A stretch of DNA of 6,452 nt. Origin: an uncultured Clostridia bacterium. GTDB lineage: Bacteria; Bacillota; Clostridia; Christensenellales; Borkfalkiaceae. Below the pieces are notes generated by a model that was not told the DNA's origin, ran no database searches, and saw only the letters and a program-made list of their open reading frames with translations. Below are positions 1 to 6,187 of this stretch, in pieces. The stretch's first letter is position 1; every line of letters begins with the position of its first letter. Where the stretch lies: assembly GCA_937920115.1 (NCBI GenBank), contig CALGVF010000225.1, positions 1-6,452 of the forward strand. The letters are read 5' to 3'. Position numbers and translations under genes: made by a program.

Positions 1-2
1 AA

Positions 3-86
3 CGCTTGTTTTTCTCGGACGAGTGGAGCGGACTCCTCAGGGAAGCGGAACAAAAGTTTGCACGAATCGGCGAAAGCCGCCGATAA
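3..86 (+). CDS. Possible 3' end of an unidentified gene (partial)
   Basis: The third plus-strand frame is open from the window edge to a TAA at 84-86. It would give a 27-residue C-terminal tail containing FSDEWSGLLREAEQKF, then a basic end (GESRR). Its codons (tcg, gac, gag, ctc, gaa, gcg) resemble those of the clear genes here, and the peptide has the mixed charged and hydrophobic look of a C-terminal helix. The other two frames are also open over this short span, so the frame choice rests on composition alone. I do not recognise the family. If real, it stops only 10 bases before the tRNA gene, so the two could share a transcript. A small CGGC-GAAA-GCCG hairpin (68-79) lies in its last codons and has no clear T-run after it. 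Confidence 0.35.
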   Translation, partial: RLFFSDEWSGLLREAEQKFARIGESRR

Positions 87-96
87 AATTTAATAA

Positions 97-172
97 GGGT
101 GATTAACTCAGTTGGTAGAGTGTTTCCGTCACATGGAAGAAGTCGGGAGTTCGAGTCTCTTATCACCCACCA
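97..172 (+). tRNA. tRNA-Val (anticodon CAC)
   Basis: All arms fold. The 7-bp acceptor stem GGGTGAT/ATCACCC is perfect. The D stem is ACTC/GAGT with loop AGTTGGTA. The anticodon stem TTTCC/GGAAG includes one T-G pair, the T stem GGGAG/CTCTT has two G-T pairs, and the T loop is TTCGAGT. The 3' ACCA (169-172) is encoded. The anticodon loop GTCACAT places CAC at 130-132, which reads the valine codon GUG. GUG is uncommon here: I count five GTG codons in leuS, against many GTC, GTT and GTA. Position 32 is G, where a pyrimidine is usual, and position 38 is T. No convincing promoter is visible. TAAAAT at 84-89 could act as a -10 box starting very near the tRNA 5' end, or the tRNA may be read through from upstream. 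Confidence 0.93.
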
Positions 173-222
173 CAAAGAGTGCGGGTCAGGCGTAACGCCT
201 GACCCGCACTCTTTGTGGTTTT
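169..222 (+). terminator. Long perfect hairpin terminator fused to the tRNA 3' end
   Basis: Bases 169-192 and 196-219 form a perfect 24-bp inverted repeat with a TAA loop (193-195). A short TTTT run (219-222) follows on the plus strand, consistent with intrinsic termination after the tRNA. The left arm starts at the discriminator base, so the ACCA of the tRNA is inside the stem. On the minus strand the hairpin lies 31 bases past the stop of the YitT gene. It has no T-run on that side, so it would be at best a weak terminator or RNA end-protecting structure for that gene. Confidence 0.8.
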
Positions 223-250
223 ATGAAAACTCGTAAGACTAGAGTGAAAC

Positions 251-1321
251 TTAACGTTTATCCTTTCTCCCGTACGAGTTGAATTTACCTATTACCTCGC
301 TCACAGTTCCTACGTAAGCGAAAGTCTCGGGATAACGACTTATTATTTCTTGGAATTTCGCCGTCTGTCTTGGCTTTATTACGCATATCAAAAGCACTTT
401 GTTCTTATGCTCGAACATTCCTTCCGCAGGCGTTACCGTAACCGCATGTCCGAGTTTTTCGATTATCTCTTTCGATATTTCTTCCGCGTGTTCCGTTATT
501 ACCTCGAATTTAAGAGCGCTCTTTGCTCCGTACATTATAAAGTCGCAAGTCTTTGTCGCAGTATATGTGTAAATGAGCGACAAAAACACAGGTATAAGAT
601 CTTCGTTATATACGAACACCGACACCCCGAAAATAACCCCGTTTACGGCAAATATCATAGACGCTATACTTCTATGCGGATTCTTCTTCTGTATCATTGC
701 TCCGACTATATCCGCTCCGCCCGTAGACGCATTTGTCTTTAAGGCGCACGCGAGCGACAACCCGCAGACCGCTCCGCCGATAAAGGACGCAAGAAGTCTT
801 GTTCCCATATCCGGAGTTTTTCCCTCCCGACCCATAATCGAGAACTTCGTAAGATCCTTGTCTAAAACGTTATCGAGCAAAAAAGTTATGGCGGCAATGA
901 GTACCGCAACTATTGCCGTTTTATACACAAATTCCTTGTTTAACAACTTATAGGCGGGGATAAGGAGCGGTATATTGCAAAGTATAAACAAGAACGAACT
1001 GTATTTTTGAAGTATCTGACTAGACGCCGAGGCAGTTCCCAAGGCGTGCTGAACCATTGCCACTATACCGCCTATTCCCCCCGGAGCGAACGAACAGGGA
1101 GACACGAAATAATGAAACCCCGCAGCGTAGAAAAACGCCGCTAAAAATACGTATATCGCCGAAGATAAATACTTCTTCTTTTTGTTTACGGGCATTACCC
1201 AATCGTCTTTCGTTACGGAATATTTAACTATTTCCTTTTCGGGAAAGAAAGTGTACGACCCCTCCGAGGCTTTGACTTCTTCCTTTTCTGTACTCTCTTT
1301 GTTTTCGGTATCGTTTACCAT
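251..1321 (-). CDS. YitT family integral membrane protein with C-terminal DUF2179 domain
   Basis: This 356-residue protein matches the YitT_membrane plus DUF2179 architecture; the family's function is not established. Residues 1-50 are a charged, soluble extension ending in KKKK. Hydrophobic segments follow at about 53-73, 108-127, 133-150, 175-194, 219-237 and 241-256, with the glycine-rich APGGIGGI loop near 79-86 and the typical STGGADIVG motif at 199-207. Residues 262-348 fit DUF2179, including AVTVTPAEGMFEHKNKVLLI and the terminal TVSEVIGKF. It is longer than the usual roughly 280-290 residues because of the N-terminal extension. The ATG at 1319-1321 is supported by AGGA at 1328-1331, six bases upstream. 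An internal Met43 just before the first membrane segment lacks a comparable site. The gene is monocistronic here and diverges from leuS. Gene names such as yitT cannot be assigned because genomes often carry several paralogues. Confidence 0.9.
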   Translation of the reverse strand: MVNDTENKESTEKEEVKASEGSYTFFPEKEIVKYSVTKDDWVMPVNKKKKYLSSAIYVFLAAFFYAAGFHYFVSPCSFAPGGIGGIVAMVQHALGTASASSQILQKYSSFLFILCNIPLLIPAYKLLNKEFVYKTAIVAVLIAAITFLLDNVLDKDLTKFSIMGREGKTPDMGTRLLASFIGGAVCGLSLACALKTNASTGGADIVGAMIQKKNPHRSIASMIFAVNGVIFGVSVFVYNEDLIPVFLSLIYTYTATKTCDFIMYGAKSALKFEVITEHAEEISKEIIEKLGHAVTVTPAEGMFEHKNKVLLICVIKPRQTAKFQEIISRYPETFAYVGTVSEVIGKFNSYGRKDKR

Positions 1322-1350
1322 ACTCTATCCTGCATATTTTTTATCGCCCG

Positions 1351-1382
1351 ATAATAATATCACAACGCGAAAAAAAAGTCTA
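1351..1382 (-). promoter_or_regulatory. Predicted promoter of the YitT-family gene
   Basis: Read on the minus strand, TAGACT (1377-1382) lies 17 bases from TATTAT (1354-1359). The -10 box is preceded by TGA, giving an extended -10. A second overlapping TATTAT lies at 1351-1356. Transcription would begin near 1346, leaving a leader of about 25 bases with the AGGA ribosome site. Confidence 0.55.
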
Positions 1383-1469
1383 CGCTTTTTCTCGACTCTC
1401 CAAAAAAGAAATAAAAATATATTTTTATTTGAAAACGCCCCTAAAAAAGTGGAAAAAGTTTTCTGTTTG

Positions 1470-1478
1470 TGCTAAAAT
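1470..1478 (+). promoter_or_regulatory. Predicted extended -10 promoter of leuS
   Basis: TGC-TAAAAT forms an extended -10 element (TAAAAT at 1473-1478). No good -35 box sits 17 bases upstream (GGAAAA is there). Transcription would begin near 1485, leaving a leader of roughly 32 bases. That is too short for a T-box riboswitch. Confidence 0.45.
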
Positions 1479-1516
1479 GCTAAGGTATATACGTTCGATT
1501 AAGGAGGCTATATTTT

Positions 1517-3946
1517 ATGGATATGAAATCCGTCGAAGCCAAATGGCAACAAAAATGGGAAAAGGAAAAACTCTACGCGTTCGATAAGAAGAATATCGAC
1601 AAAAAGTTTTACTGTCTCGAAATGTTTTCCTACCCGTCGGCTTCCAAATTACACTTGGGTCATTGGTACAACTACGGCTTAACGGACAGTTTCGCCCGTT
1701 ACAAAAAAATGAAAGGCCACGAGGTTTTCGAGCCTATGGGGTTCGACGCGTTCGGTCTGCCCGCTGAAAACTATGCGATAAAAACGGGCGTTCACCCCGA
1801 AATTTCCACTCTCGCCAACATCGAAACAATGGAAGGGCAACTCAAAAAAATGGGGGCGATGTTCGATTGGAACGCCGAAATCAAAACCTGTATGCCCGAC
1901 TATTACAAATGGACTCAGTGGCTCTTCCTTAAACTTTACGAAAACGGTCTCGCTTACAGAAAAGAGGCTCCCGTAAATTGGTGTCCGAGTTGCAATACCG
2001 TTCTCGCAAACGAACAGGTCGTAGACGGACACTGCGAAAGGTGCGGAACTCAGGTCGTAAAGAGAGACCTCACGCAATGGTTCTTCAAAATCACGAACTA
2101 CGCCGAGGAACTTCTCGATAAACTCGACGGTCTCGATTGGCCCGAAAAGACCAAGGCGATGCAGAAAAATTGGATCGGCAAGTCTACGGGCGGCGAAATA
2201 GTTTTCAAAGCCGAAAGCGGCGACAAATTTAAGGTGTTCACCACGAGAGCGGACACTCTCTTCGGCGTTTCTTACGTAGTACTCGCCCCCGAACACCCGC
2301 TCGTCAAAAAACTCATGACGAAAAAAGCCGAACCCGCGGTTTTAAAATATATCGAGGACACTTCAAAAACGGACGAAATCGAAAGGCTTTCGACTACCCG
2401 CGAAAAGACGGGCGTATTTATCGGGGCGTATGCGATTAACCCCGTAAACGGCAAAAAAGTTCCCATTTACGCCGCGGACTACGTTCTCTATTCCTACGGC
2501 ACGGGGGCGGTTATGGGCGTTCCCGCTCACGACGCGAGAGACTACGCTTTCGCGAAAAAATACGACCTGCCCGTTCAGGTCGTCGTTCACAATCCGAAGG
2601 GCGACACCGTTCTCCCCTACGTGGAAGACGGCGTTTTAGTCAACAGTCTCGAATACGACGGACTCACTTCCGAAGAGGCGAGAAAGGCTATTTTAAACAG
2701 ACTTTACGCCGAGTCGAAAGGTCAGCATAAAGTAAATTACAGGCTCCGCGATTGGCTCGTTTCTCGTCAGAGATATTGGGGTGCTCCCATTCCCGTCGTT
2801 TACTGCGAAAAATGCGGAATTGTTCCCGTTCCTTATAAAGATTTGCCCGTTCTTCTGCCGAAAGACGTCGAGTTCAAGCCCGACGGCAAGTCTCCGCTTG
2901 CGAAATGCGAGTCGTTTATGAATACGACCTGTCCGAAGTGCGGCGGCAAGGCGACGAGAGACCCCGACACGCTCGACACGTTCGTGTGTTCGAGTTGGTA
3001 CTATCTCAGATACCCCGACAGCAAAAACGCGGATATGCCGTTCAACCCCGAAATAATCAACAAGATGCTCCCCGTAGACAAATACGTAGGCGGTCCCGAG
3101 CATGCTTGCATGCACCTTCTCTACGCTCGTTTTATCACGAAAGCCCTCAGAGACATGGGCTATCTTAAATTCGACGAACCGTTCAAATCTCTTACCCATC
3201 AGGGCATAATTTTAGGACCCGACGGAATGAGAATGAGCAAGTCGAGAGGTAACGTCGTTTCTCCCGACTCGTATATAGATACTTACGGTTCGGACGTTTT
3301 CAGAATGTACCTTATGTTCGGTTTCGACTACACCGCAGGCGGTCCATGGGACGACAACGGCATAAAGTCGATAGCGAAATTTATCGAGCGTATCGAACGC
3401 ATCGTAACGAAAACAAGCGGCTATAAGTCGATTAAAGAGGAATATTCGACAAAAGACGACAAAGAACTTCTCTATGCGGAAGCCTATTGCGTGAAGTCGG
3501 TTGACAAGGATATGAACTCGTTTTCGTTCAATACGGCTGTCGCGAGACTTATGGAATTCGTCACGGCGATTTACAAATACGATTCGCTTCCGAACAGAAA
3601 GGACGGACTTTTAAGAAAAGTTACCGATACGCTTATACTCCTTCTCGCTCCCGCTTGCCCTCACTTCGCGGAAGAGTTGTGGTCGCAAAGAAGCAATAGC
3701 AAATCGGTATTCCTCGAAAGTTATCCGACCTGCGACGAAGCGGCTCTCGTTAAAGACGAAATCGAACTCGCAGTTCAGATAAACAGCAAAGTCAAGAGTA
3801 AAATAATCGTTTCAAAGGAAGCGACCGACGAAGAAATCAAGAAAATCGCCCTTGAAAACGAGACGATAGCGAAAATCGTCGAAGGAAAACAAATCGTCAA
3901 GGCGATAGTCGTCAAAGGCAGACTTGTGAACTTTATAGTTAAATAA
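1517..3946 (+). CDS. leuS: Leucyl-tRNA synthetase (class I)
   Basis: This cytoplasmic enzyme activates leucine with ATP and charges tRNA-Leu. At 809 residues it is full length for bacterial LeuRS. The Rossmann catalytic core carries the HIGH motif as HLGH (46-49), with the LeuRS block GFDAFGLPAENYA at 75-87. A zinc-binding insert shows CPSC (156-159) and CERC (173-176). A second cysteine set is CEKC (430-433) and CPKC (472-475). The CP1 editing domain spans roughly 220-415, with TTRADTLFG (242-250) and GTGAVMGVPAHDARD (328-342), so proofreading looks intact. The KMSKS loop is RMSKS (572-576), followed by RGNVV. The helical anticodon-binding domain and small C-terminal domain follow from about 650. 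AAGGAGG at 1501-1507 is nine bases from the ATG at 1517; the alternative Met3 is spaced less well. It is transcribed alone, diverges from the YitT gene and ends at a strong terminator. Confidence 0.98.
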   Translation: MDMKSVEAKWQQKWEKEKLYAFDKKNIDKKFYCLEMFSYPSASKLHLGHWYNYGLTDSFARYKKMKGHEVFEPMGFDAFGLPAENYAIKTGVHPEISTLANIETMEGQLKKMGAMFDWNAEIKTCMPDYYKWTQWLFLKLYENGLAYRKEAPVNWCPSCNTVLANEQVVDGHCERCGTQVVKRDLTQWFFKITNYAEELLDKLDGLDWPEKTKAMQKNWIGKSTGGEIVFKAESGDKFKVFTTRADTLFGVSYVVLAPEHPLVKKLMTKKAEPAVLKYIEDTSKTDEIERLSTTREKTGVFIGAYAINPVNGKKVPIYAADYVLYSYGTGAVMGVPAHDARDYAFAKKYDLPVQVVVHNPKGDTVLPYVEDGVLVNSLEYDGLTSEEARKAILNRLYAESKGQHKVNYRLRDWLVSRQRYWGAPIPVVYCEKCGIVPVPYKDLPVLLPKDVEFKPDGKSPLAKCESFMNTTCPKCGGKATRDPDTLDTFVCSSWYYLRYPDSKNADMPFNPEIINKMLPVDKYVGGPEHACMHLLYARFITKALRDMGYLKFDEPFKSLTHQGIILGPDGMRMSKSRGNVVSPDSYIDTYGSDVFRMYLMFGFDYTAGGPWDDNGIKSIAKFIERIERIVTKTSGYKSIKEEYSTKDDKELLYAEAYCVKSVDKDMNSFSFNTAVARLMEFVTAIYKYDSLPNRKDGLLRKVTDTLILLLAPACPHFAEELWSQRSNSKSVFLESYPTCDEAALVKDEIELAVQINSKVKSKIIVSKEATDEEIKKIALENETIAKIVEGKQIVKAIVVKGRLVNFIVK

Positions 3947-3986
3947 ACCTTAAACTTTAAATTTCACTTATAAAGTTATAAAAGAC

Positions 3987-4023
3987 TACGGCGAACCCGA
4001 TAAAGCGGGTTCGCCGTATTTTT
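3987..4023 (+). terminator. Intrinsic terminator of leuS, possibly bidirectional
   Basis: A perfect 13-bp stem (3987-3999 with 4006-4018) with loop ATAAAG is followed by TTTTT at 4019-4023. It lies 40 bases past the leuS stop. On the minus strand the same stem is followed by AGTCTTTT, so it may also end the convergent alcohol dehydrogenase transcript, whose stop codon lies 22 bases to the right. Confidence 0.9.
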
Positions 4024-4044
4024 ATATATCTTTCGGTTATAAAA

Positions 4045-5208
4045 TCAATAGCACTCTTTTAATACCGTCAGAATGTCGTTCTCGTCCATCTGCTTATATC
4101 CGCCGCCTTTTACGGTCGTTTTCGCTATGAGCGGCAACATTTCTTCCGTCGCTCCGAGTTCTCTCAAAGTCGCGGGTATTCCCATTTCCTTTATAAATTC
4201 GGCGAGTTTGTCTATGCCTTCCAAAGCGACATTTTCTTTCGTCTTTCCCGCCGCCGATACGCCCCATACGTTCTCTGCATAACGAACGAATTTGTCCAAG
4301 CCGTATTTATAAATATACCTATAATACGGTACGGAAATTACGGCAAGTCCGAGTCCGTGCGGACAATCGGTGTACGCTCCCAACTGATGCTCTATCATGT
4401 GTACTTCCCAATCTTGCGTTTTTGAAACGCCCGTAATCGTGTTAAGTCCTAAGGTCGCGCACCACATTATATTGCTTCTCGCCTCGTAATTTCTCGGGTC
4501 TTTCTTCGCTATTTTTGAACTCTTTATAAGCGATTTAATTATGCCCTCTATAACGTAATCGGTCGTGTTGTCGTCGTCGCCCGAAAAATACTGCTCCATA
4601 AGGTGCGAAAAAATATCGAAAATTCCGCTGACCATCTGCCTTTCGGGTACGCTGTAAGTGTACTCGGGGTTAAGTATCGAAAATTTCGGGTTCACGGAAG
4701 CGTCGAACACTCTGCCCGTCTTTATTTTTTCTTCCTCGTTGGAATTACCAGACCCGCCGTTCATTTCGCTCGCCGTTCCCGTCATCGTGAGTATCGCCCC
4801 AACGGGTACTAATTTATTATCGACAGGCTCGAAATCTATCCAATATCTCTTCCACGGGTCGCCTTTCGCATAAGCGGAAACCGAAATGGCTTTCGAGCAG
4901 TCTATAACCGAGCCGCCGCCTACCGCCAAGATTAAATCCACGTTGTTTTCGCGGACAAGTCTCCCGCCCTCTAAAACCTGCGAATAACGGGGGTTGGCGT
5001 TGATTCCCGCAAGTTCGACTACGTTTTTACCGCATTTTTCGAGCGTTTTTATTACTTCGTCGTACAAGCCGATTTTCTTAATCGAATTTTTGCCGTATAC
5101 CAAAAGAACGTTTTTGCCGTAATTTTTCAGTTCGGCTTCGAGATTATTGAGCGAAGACTTACCGAAATAAATCTTCGTCGGGTTGTAATAAGTGAAATCG
5201 TTAATCAT
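4045..5208 (-). CDS. Iron-containing alcohol dehydrogenase, YqhD/BdhA-like (NAD(P)H-dependent)
   Basis: This 387-residue cytosolic oxidoreductase of the group III metal-dependent alcohol dehydrogenases interconverts aldehydes and alcohols with NAD(P)H. Residues 1-185 form the dinucleotide-binding half, with GGGSVIDCSK at 97-106 and the TGTASEMN block at 143-150. The metal site of the helical half is complete: Asp198, His202, His270 and His284, the same spacing pattern as the Asp-His-His-His set of YqhD, plus His274 in HMIEH. The segment YGKNSIKKIGLYDE (38-51) resembles the coenzyme loop of YqhD and butanol dehydrogenases, which prefer NADPH, but GKNS replaces GGGS, so the cofactor is uncertain. 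The start is set by AAAGGAG (5216-5222), seven bases from the ATG. The gene lies 18 bases after the AraC-family gene in the same operon and near fucI. A role in lactaldehyde reduction is therefore plausible but inferred; butanol or general aldehyde reduction is the alternative. Confidence 0.93.
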   Translation of the reverse strand: MINDFTYYNPTKIYFGKSSLNNLEAELKNYGKNVLLVYGKNSIKKIGLYDEVIKTLEKCGKNVVELAGINANPRYSQVLEGGRLVRENNVDLILAVGGGSVIDCSKAISVSAYAKGDPWKRYWIDFEPVDNKLVPVGAILTMTGTASEMNGGSGNSNEEEKIKTGRVFDASVNPKFSILNPEYTYSVPERQMVSGIFDIFSHLMEQYFSGDDDNTTDYVIEGIIKSLIKSSKIAKKDPRNYEARSNIMWCATLGLNTITGVSKTQDWEVHMIEHQLGAYTDCPHGLGLAVISVPYYRYIYKYGLDKFVRYAENVWGVSAAGKTKENVALEGIDKLAEFIKEMGIPATLRELGATEEMLPLIAKTTVKGGGYKQMDENDILTVLKECY

Positions 5209-5226
5209 TTTCTGTCTCCTTTTAAA

Positions 5227-5604
5227 TTATTCTATGTTAGCCCGATAATATTTCGGGGTACATTTCTTTATTTCCTTGAACGTTTTGATAAAATAACTCA
5301 AATCGTTGAAACCGCAACCGTAGGCAATCTGCGTTATAGTCATGTCGCTGCCGAGCAATTTTCTGCACGCCCTCTCCACTCTGTACGAGTTCAGATACGA
5401 AACGGGAGTCTTTCCTGTCATCTCCTTGAAGAACGAACAAAAGTATTTCGTGGAAAAACCCGAGGCGTAAGCCATATCGTCGAGCGTTATTTCCTTGTCG
5501 AAATTATTGCGGATAAACGACAGCGTATTTTTGAGTTTCAGCACTTTTCTGTCGTCCGAGCCTTCGAGCCCTTCCGTCTCGTAAGAATACTGATTACTAC
5601 GCAA
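5227..5604 (-). CDS. C-terminal AraC DNA-binding fragment
   Basis: Read from the TTG at 5602-5604 this gives 125 residues covering the whole two-motif AraC DNA-binding domain. Helix-turn-helix one lies near 39-60 (ITLDDMAYASGFSTKYFCSF). Helix-turn-helix two lies near 88-110 (MTITQIAYGCGFNDLSYF). The signature end is FKEIKKCTPKYYR. The TTG has no clear ribosome site and the frame continues coding-like well upstream (to about 5817), so independent translation from here is doubtful. If it were expressed it would bind DNA without a sensor domain. It ends 18 bases before the alcohol dehydrogenase ATG. Confidence 0.6.
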   Translation of the reverse strand: MRSNQYSYETEGLEGSDDRKVLKLKNTLSFIRNNFDKEITLDDMAYASGFSTKYFCSFFKEMTGKTPVSYLNSYRVERACRKLLGSDMTITQIAYGCGFNDLSYFIKTFKEIKKCTPKYYRANIE

Positions 5605-5758
5605 AAACTCGCCTATAAGTTCGTTAACAAGCCCTATCGTAATAAATTGATAGCCGTTTTTCTTCTCTTTTACCGTCTCGAAAAGTCTGTCCGAGATACC
5701 CTTTATCTCCCCGCCTTTCGGGAACGGAAACAGATGGCAGTTCTTATCGACGAGGTTG

Positions 5759-6067
5759 TCAATAAACGAATTCGAGAACCTGTTGCCGCTTTTTAAATAT
5801 GATAAAGGGAAAACGAGACTCGTAAACGCAGTCCGTCGGGGTCGCCCCGTGAACGACCTCGCTGTTTATAAAAACGACGTCGCCGCTTTTCGCCTCGTAC
5901 TTTTTATTGTTCAGCGTGATTTCGAGCGAACCGCTCATGACCCTTATCATCTCCACGCTCGTGTGCCAATGGAACGCCATTTCGTATTTCGGGTGATTGC
6001 CGTCGATCAGATATAGTCCGAACGGAAAATCCTCGCTCCCGTGCAGTTTTACTTCTTTGAAACTCAT
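5759..6067 (-). CDS. N-terminal AraC cupin sensor fragment
   Basis: This reads as 102 residues. Residues 1-83 are the genuine sensor half of the AraC-type regulator. It is a cupin-like beta-barrel with FHWHTSVEMIRVMSGSLEI (32-50) and SGDVVFINSEVVHG (61-74), the pattern expected for sugar-responsive members. After Glu83 the reading leaves the conserved frame, and the last 19 residues (SRFPFIIFKKRQQVLEFVY) are frameshifted tail. GAGGAA about nine bases upstream of the ATG (6065-6067) supports the start. By itself this fragment cannot bind DNA. Confidence 0.65.
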   Translation of the reverse strand: MSFKEVKLHGSEDFPFGLYLIDGNHPKYEMAFHWHTSVEMIRVMSGSLEITLNNKKYEAKSGDVVFINSEVVHGATPTDCVYESRFPFIIFKKRQQVLEFVY

Positions 6068-6113
6068 TCAGAACGTTTCCTCGCAAAATCTGAATATAAT
6101 TATATTTTTTTAT

Positions 6114-6143
6114 ATTATAACACAAGTATTTATTCTTTTTCAA
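6114..6143 (-). promoter_or_regulatory. Predicted promoter of the AraC-alcohol dehydrogenase operon
   Basis: On the minus strand, TTGAAA (6138-6143) lies 18 bases from TATAAT (6114-6119), with TGT just before the -10 box giving an extended -10. This is the best consensus promoter in the window. Transcription would start near 6107, about 40 bases before the ATG at 6067. Confidence 0.65.
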
Positions 6144-6147
6144 GTAT
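6123..6147. repeat. Tandem CAAGTAT direct repeat, candidate AraC operator
   Basis: CAAGTAT occurs at 6123-6129 and again at 6141-6147, head to tail with an 18-base period. Extending each copy to 18 bases (CAAGTATTTATTCTTTTT and CAAGTATATAATTATGTT) gives 13 identities. AraC-family proteins commonly bind tandem half-sites. One copy overlaps the -35 box of the minus-strand promoter, the other the -35 position of the presumed fucI promoter. The region is AT-rich, so chance similarity is possible. Confidence 0.35.
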
Positions 6148-6152
6148 ATAAT
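6124..6152 (+). promoter_or_regulatory. Predicted weak (activator-type) promoter of fucI
   Basis: TATAAT at 6147-6152 is a perfect -10 box, but the -35 position 17 bases upstream is AAGTAT (6124-6129), far from consensus. A good -10 with a poor -35 suits a promoter that needs an activator. It overlaps the opposing promoter of the regulator gene. Confidence 0.4.
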
Positions 6153-6187
6153 TATGTTGAAATAAAAAATTCGGAGGAATTTTTAAA

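Larger units (their letters stand above)
5227..6067 (-). pseudogene. AraC-family transcriptional regulator, split by a frameshift
   Basis: Two adjacent minus-strand frames together make one AraC/XylS regulator of about 280 residues, the normal family length. The N-terminal frame codes a cupin-type sensor and hits TGA at 5759-5761. The C-terminal frame is open from about 5865 to its TAA at 5227-5229 and codes the linker and the two helix-turn-helix motifs. The frames join cleanly near Glu83 (5819-5821). Skipping base 5818, or restoring two bases, gives DCVYE followed by LVFPLSYLKSGNRF, a typical AraC sequence at this point. The C-terminal frame has no ATG and only a TTG at 5602-5604. The gene is therefore broken, recently so because both halves look well conserved, or the reading contains a sequence error. 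It should control the divergent fucI and its own operon with the downstream alcohol dehydrogenase. Confidence 0.8.

Noticed and set aside
1..96. A second structured RNA upstream of tRNA-Val
   Set aside because: Small hairpins such as GGAG-CGGA-CTCC and CGGC-GAAA-GCCG are present, but no known RNA fold or tRNA cloverleaf could be built.
169..219. The 24-bp inverted repeat as an insertion-sequence end or CRISPR repeat
   Set aside because: It is a single hairpin with a 3-base loop followed by a T-run, with no transposase, target duplication or repeated unit nearby.
350..953. Plus-strand open frames across the YitT gene (350-742 and 573-953)
   Set aside because: They are antisense to a well supported membrane protein and have no supporting ribosome site or family features.
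1679..2296. 205-codon open frame on the minus strand inside leuS
   Set aside because: It lies wholly antisense to a strongly conserved gene, has no recognisable motif, and arises from the codon bias of leuS. The same applies to minus-strand frames at 2272-2466, 2363-2590 and 2693-3199.
5811..5821. Programmed ribosomal frameshifting in the AraC gene
   Set aside because: No slippery run with a downstream stem or rare-codon/stop arrangement is visible at the junction. AraC regulators are not known for programmed shifts, so a mutation or sequence error is simpler.
5756..6016. 86-codon plus-strand open frame over the AraC sensor half
   Set aside because: It is an antisense reading of a recognisable cupin domain, with arginine-rich low-quality sequence and no ribosome site.
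6093..6106. Perfect 14-bp palindrome AATATAATTATATT in the regulator leader
   Set aside because: It is made only of A and T in a very AT-rich stretch, so chance is a sufficient explanation. It could be an operator but nothing else supports that.
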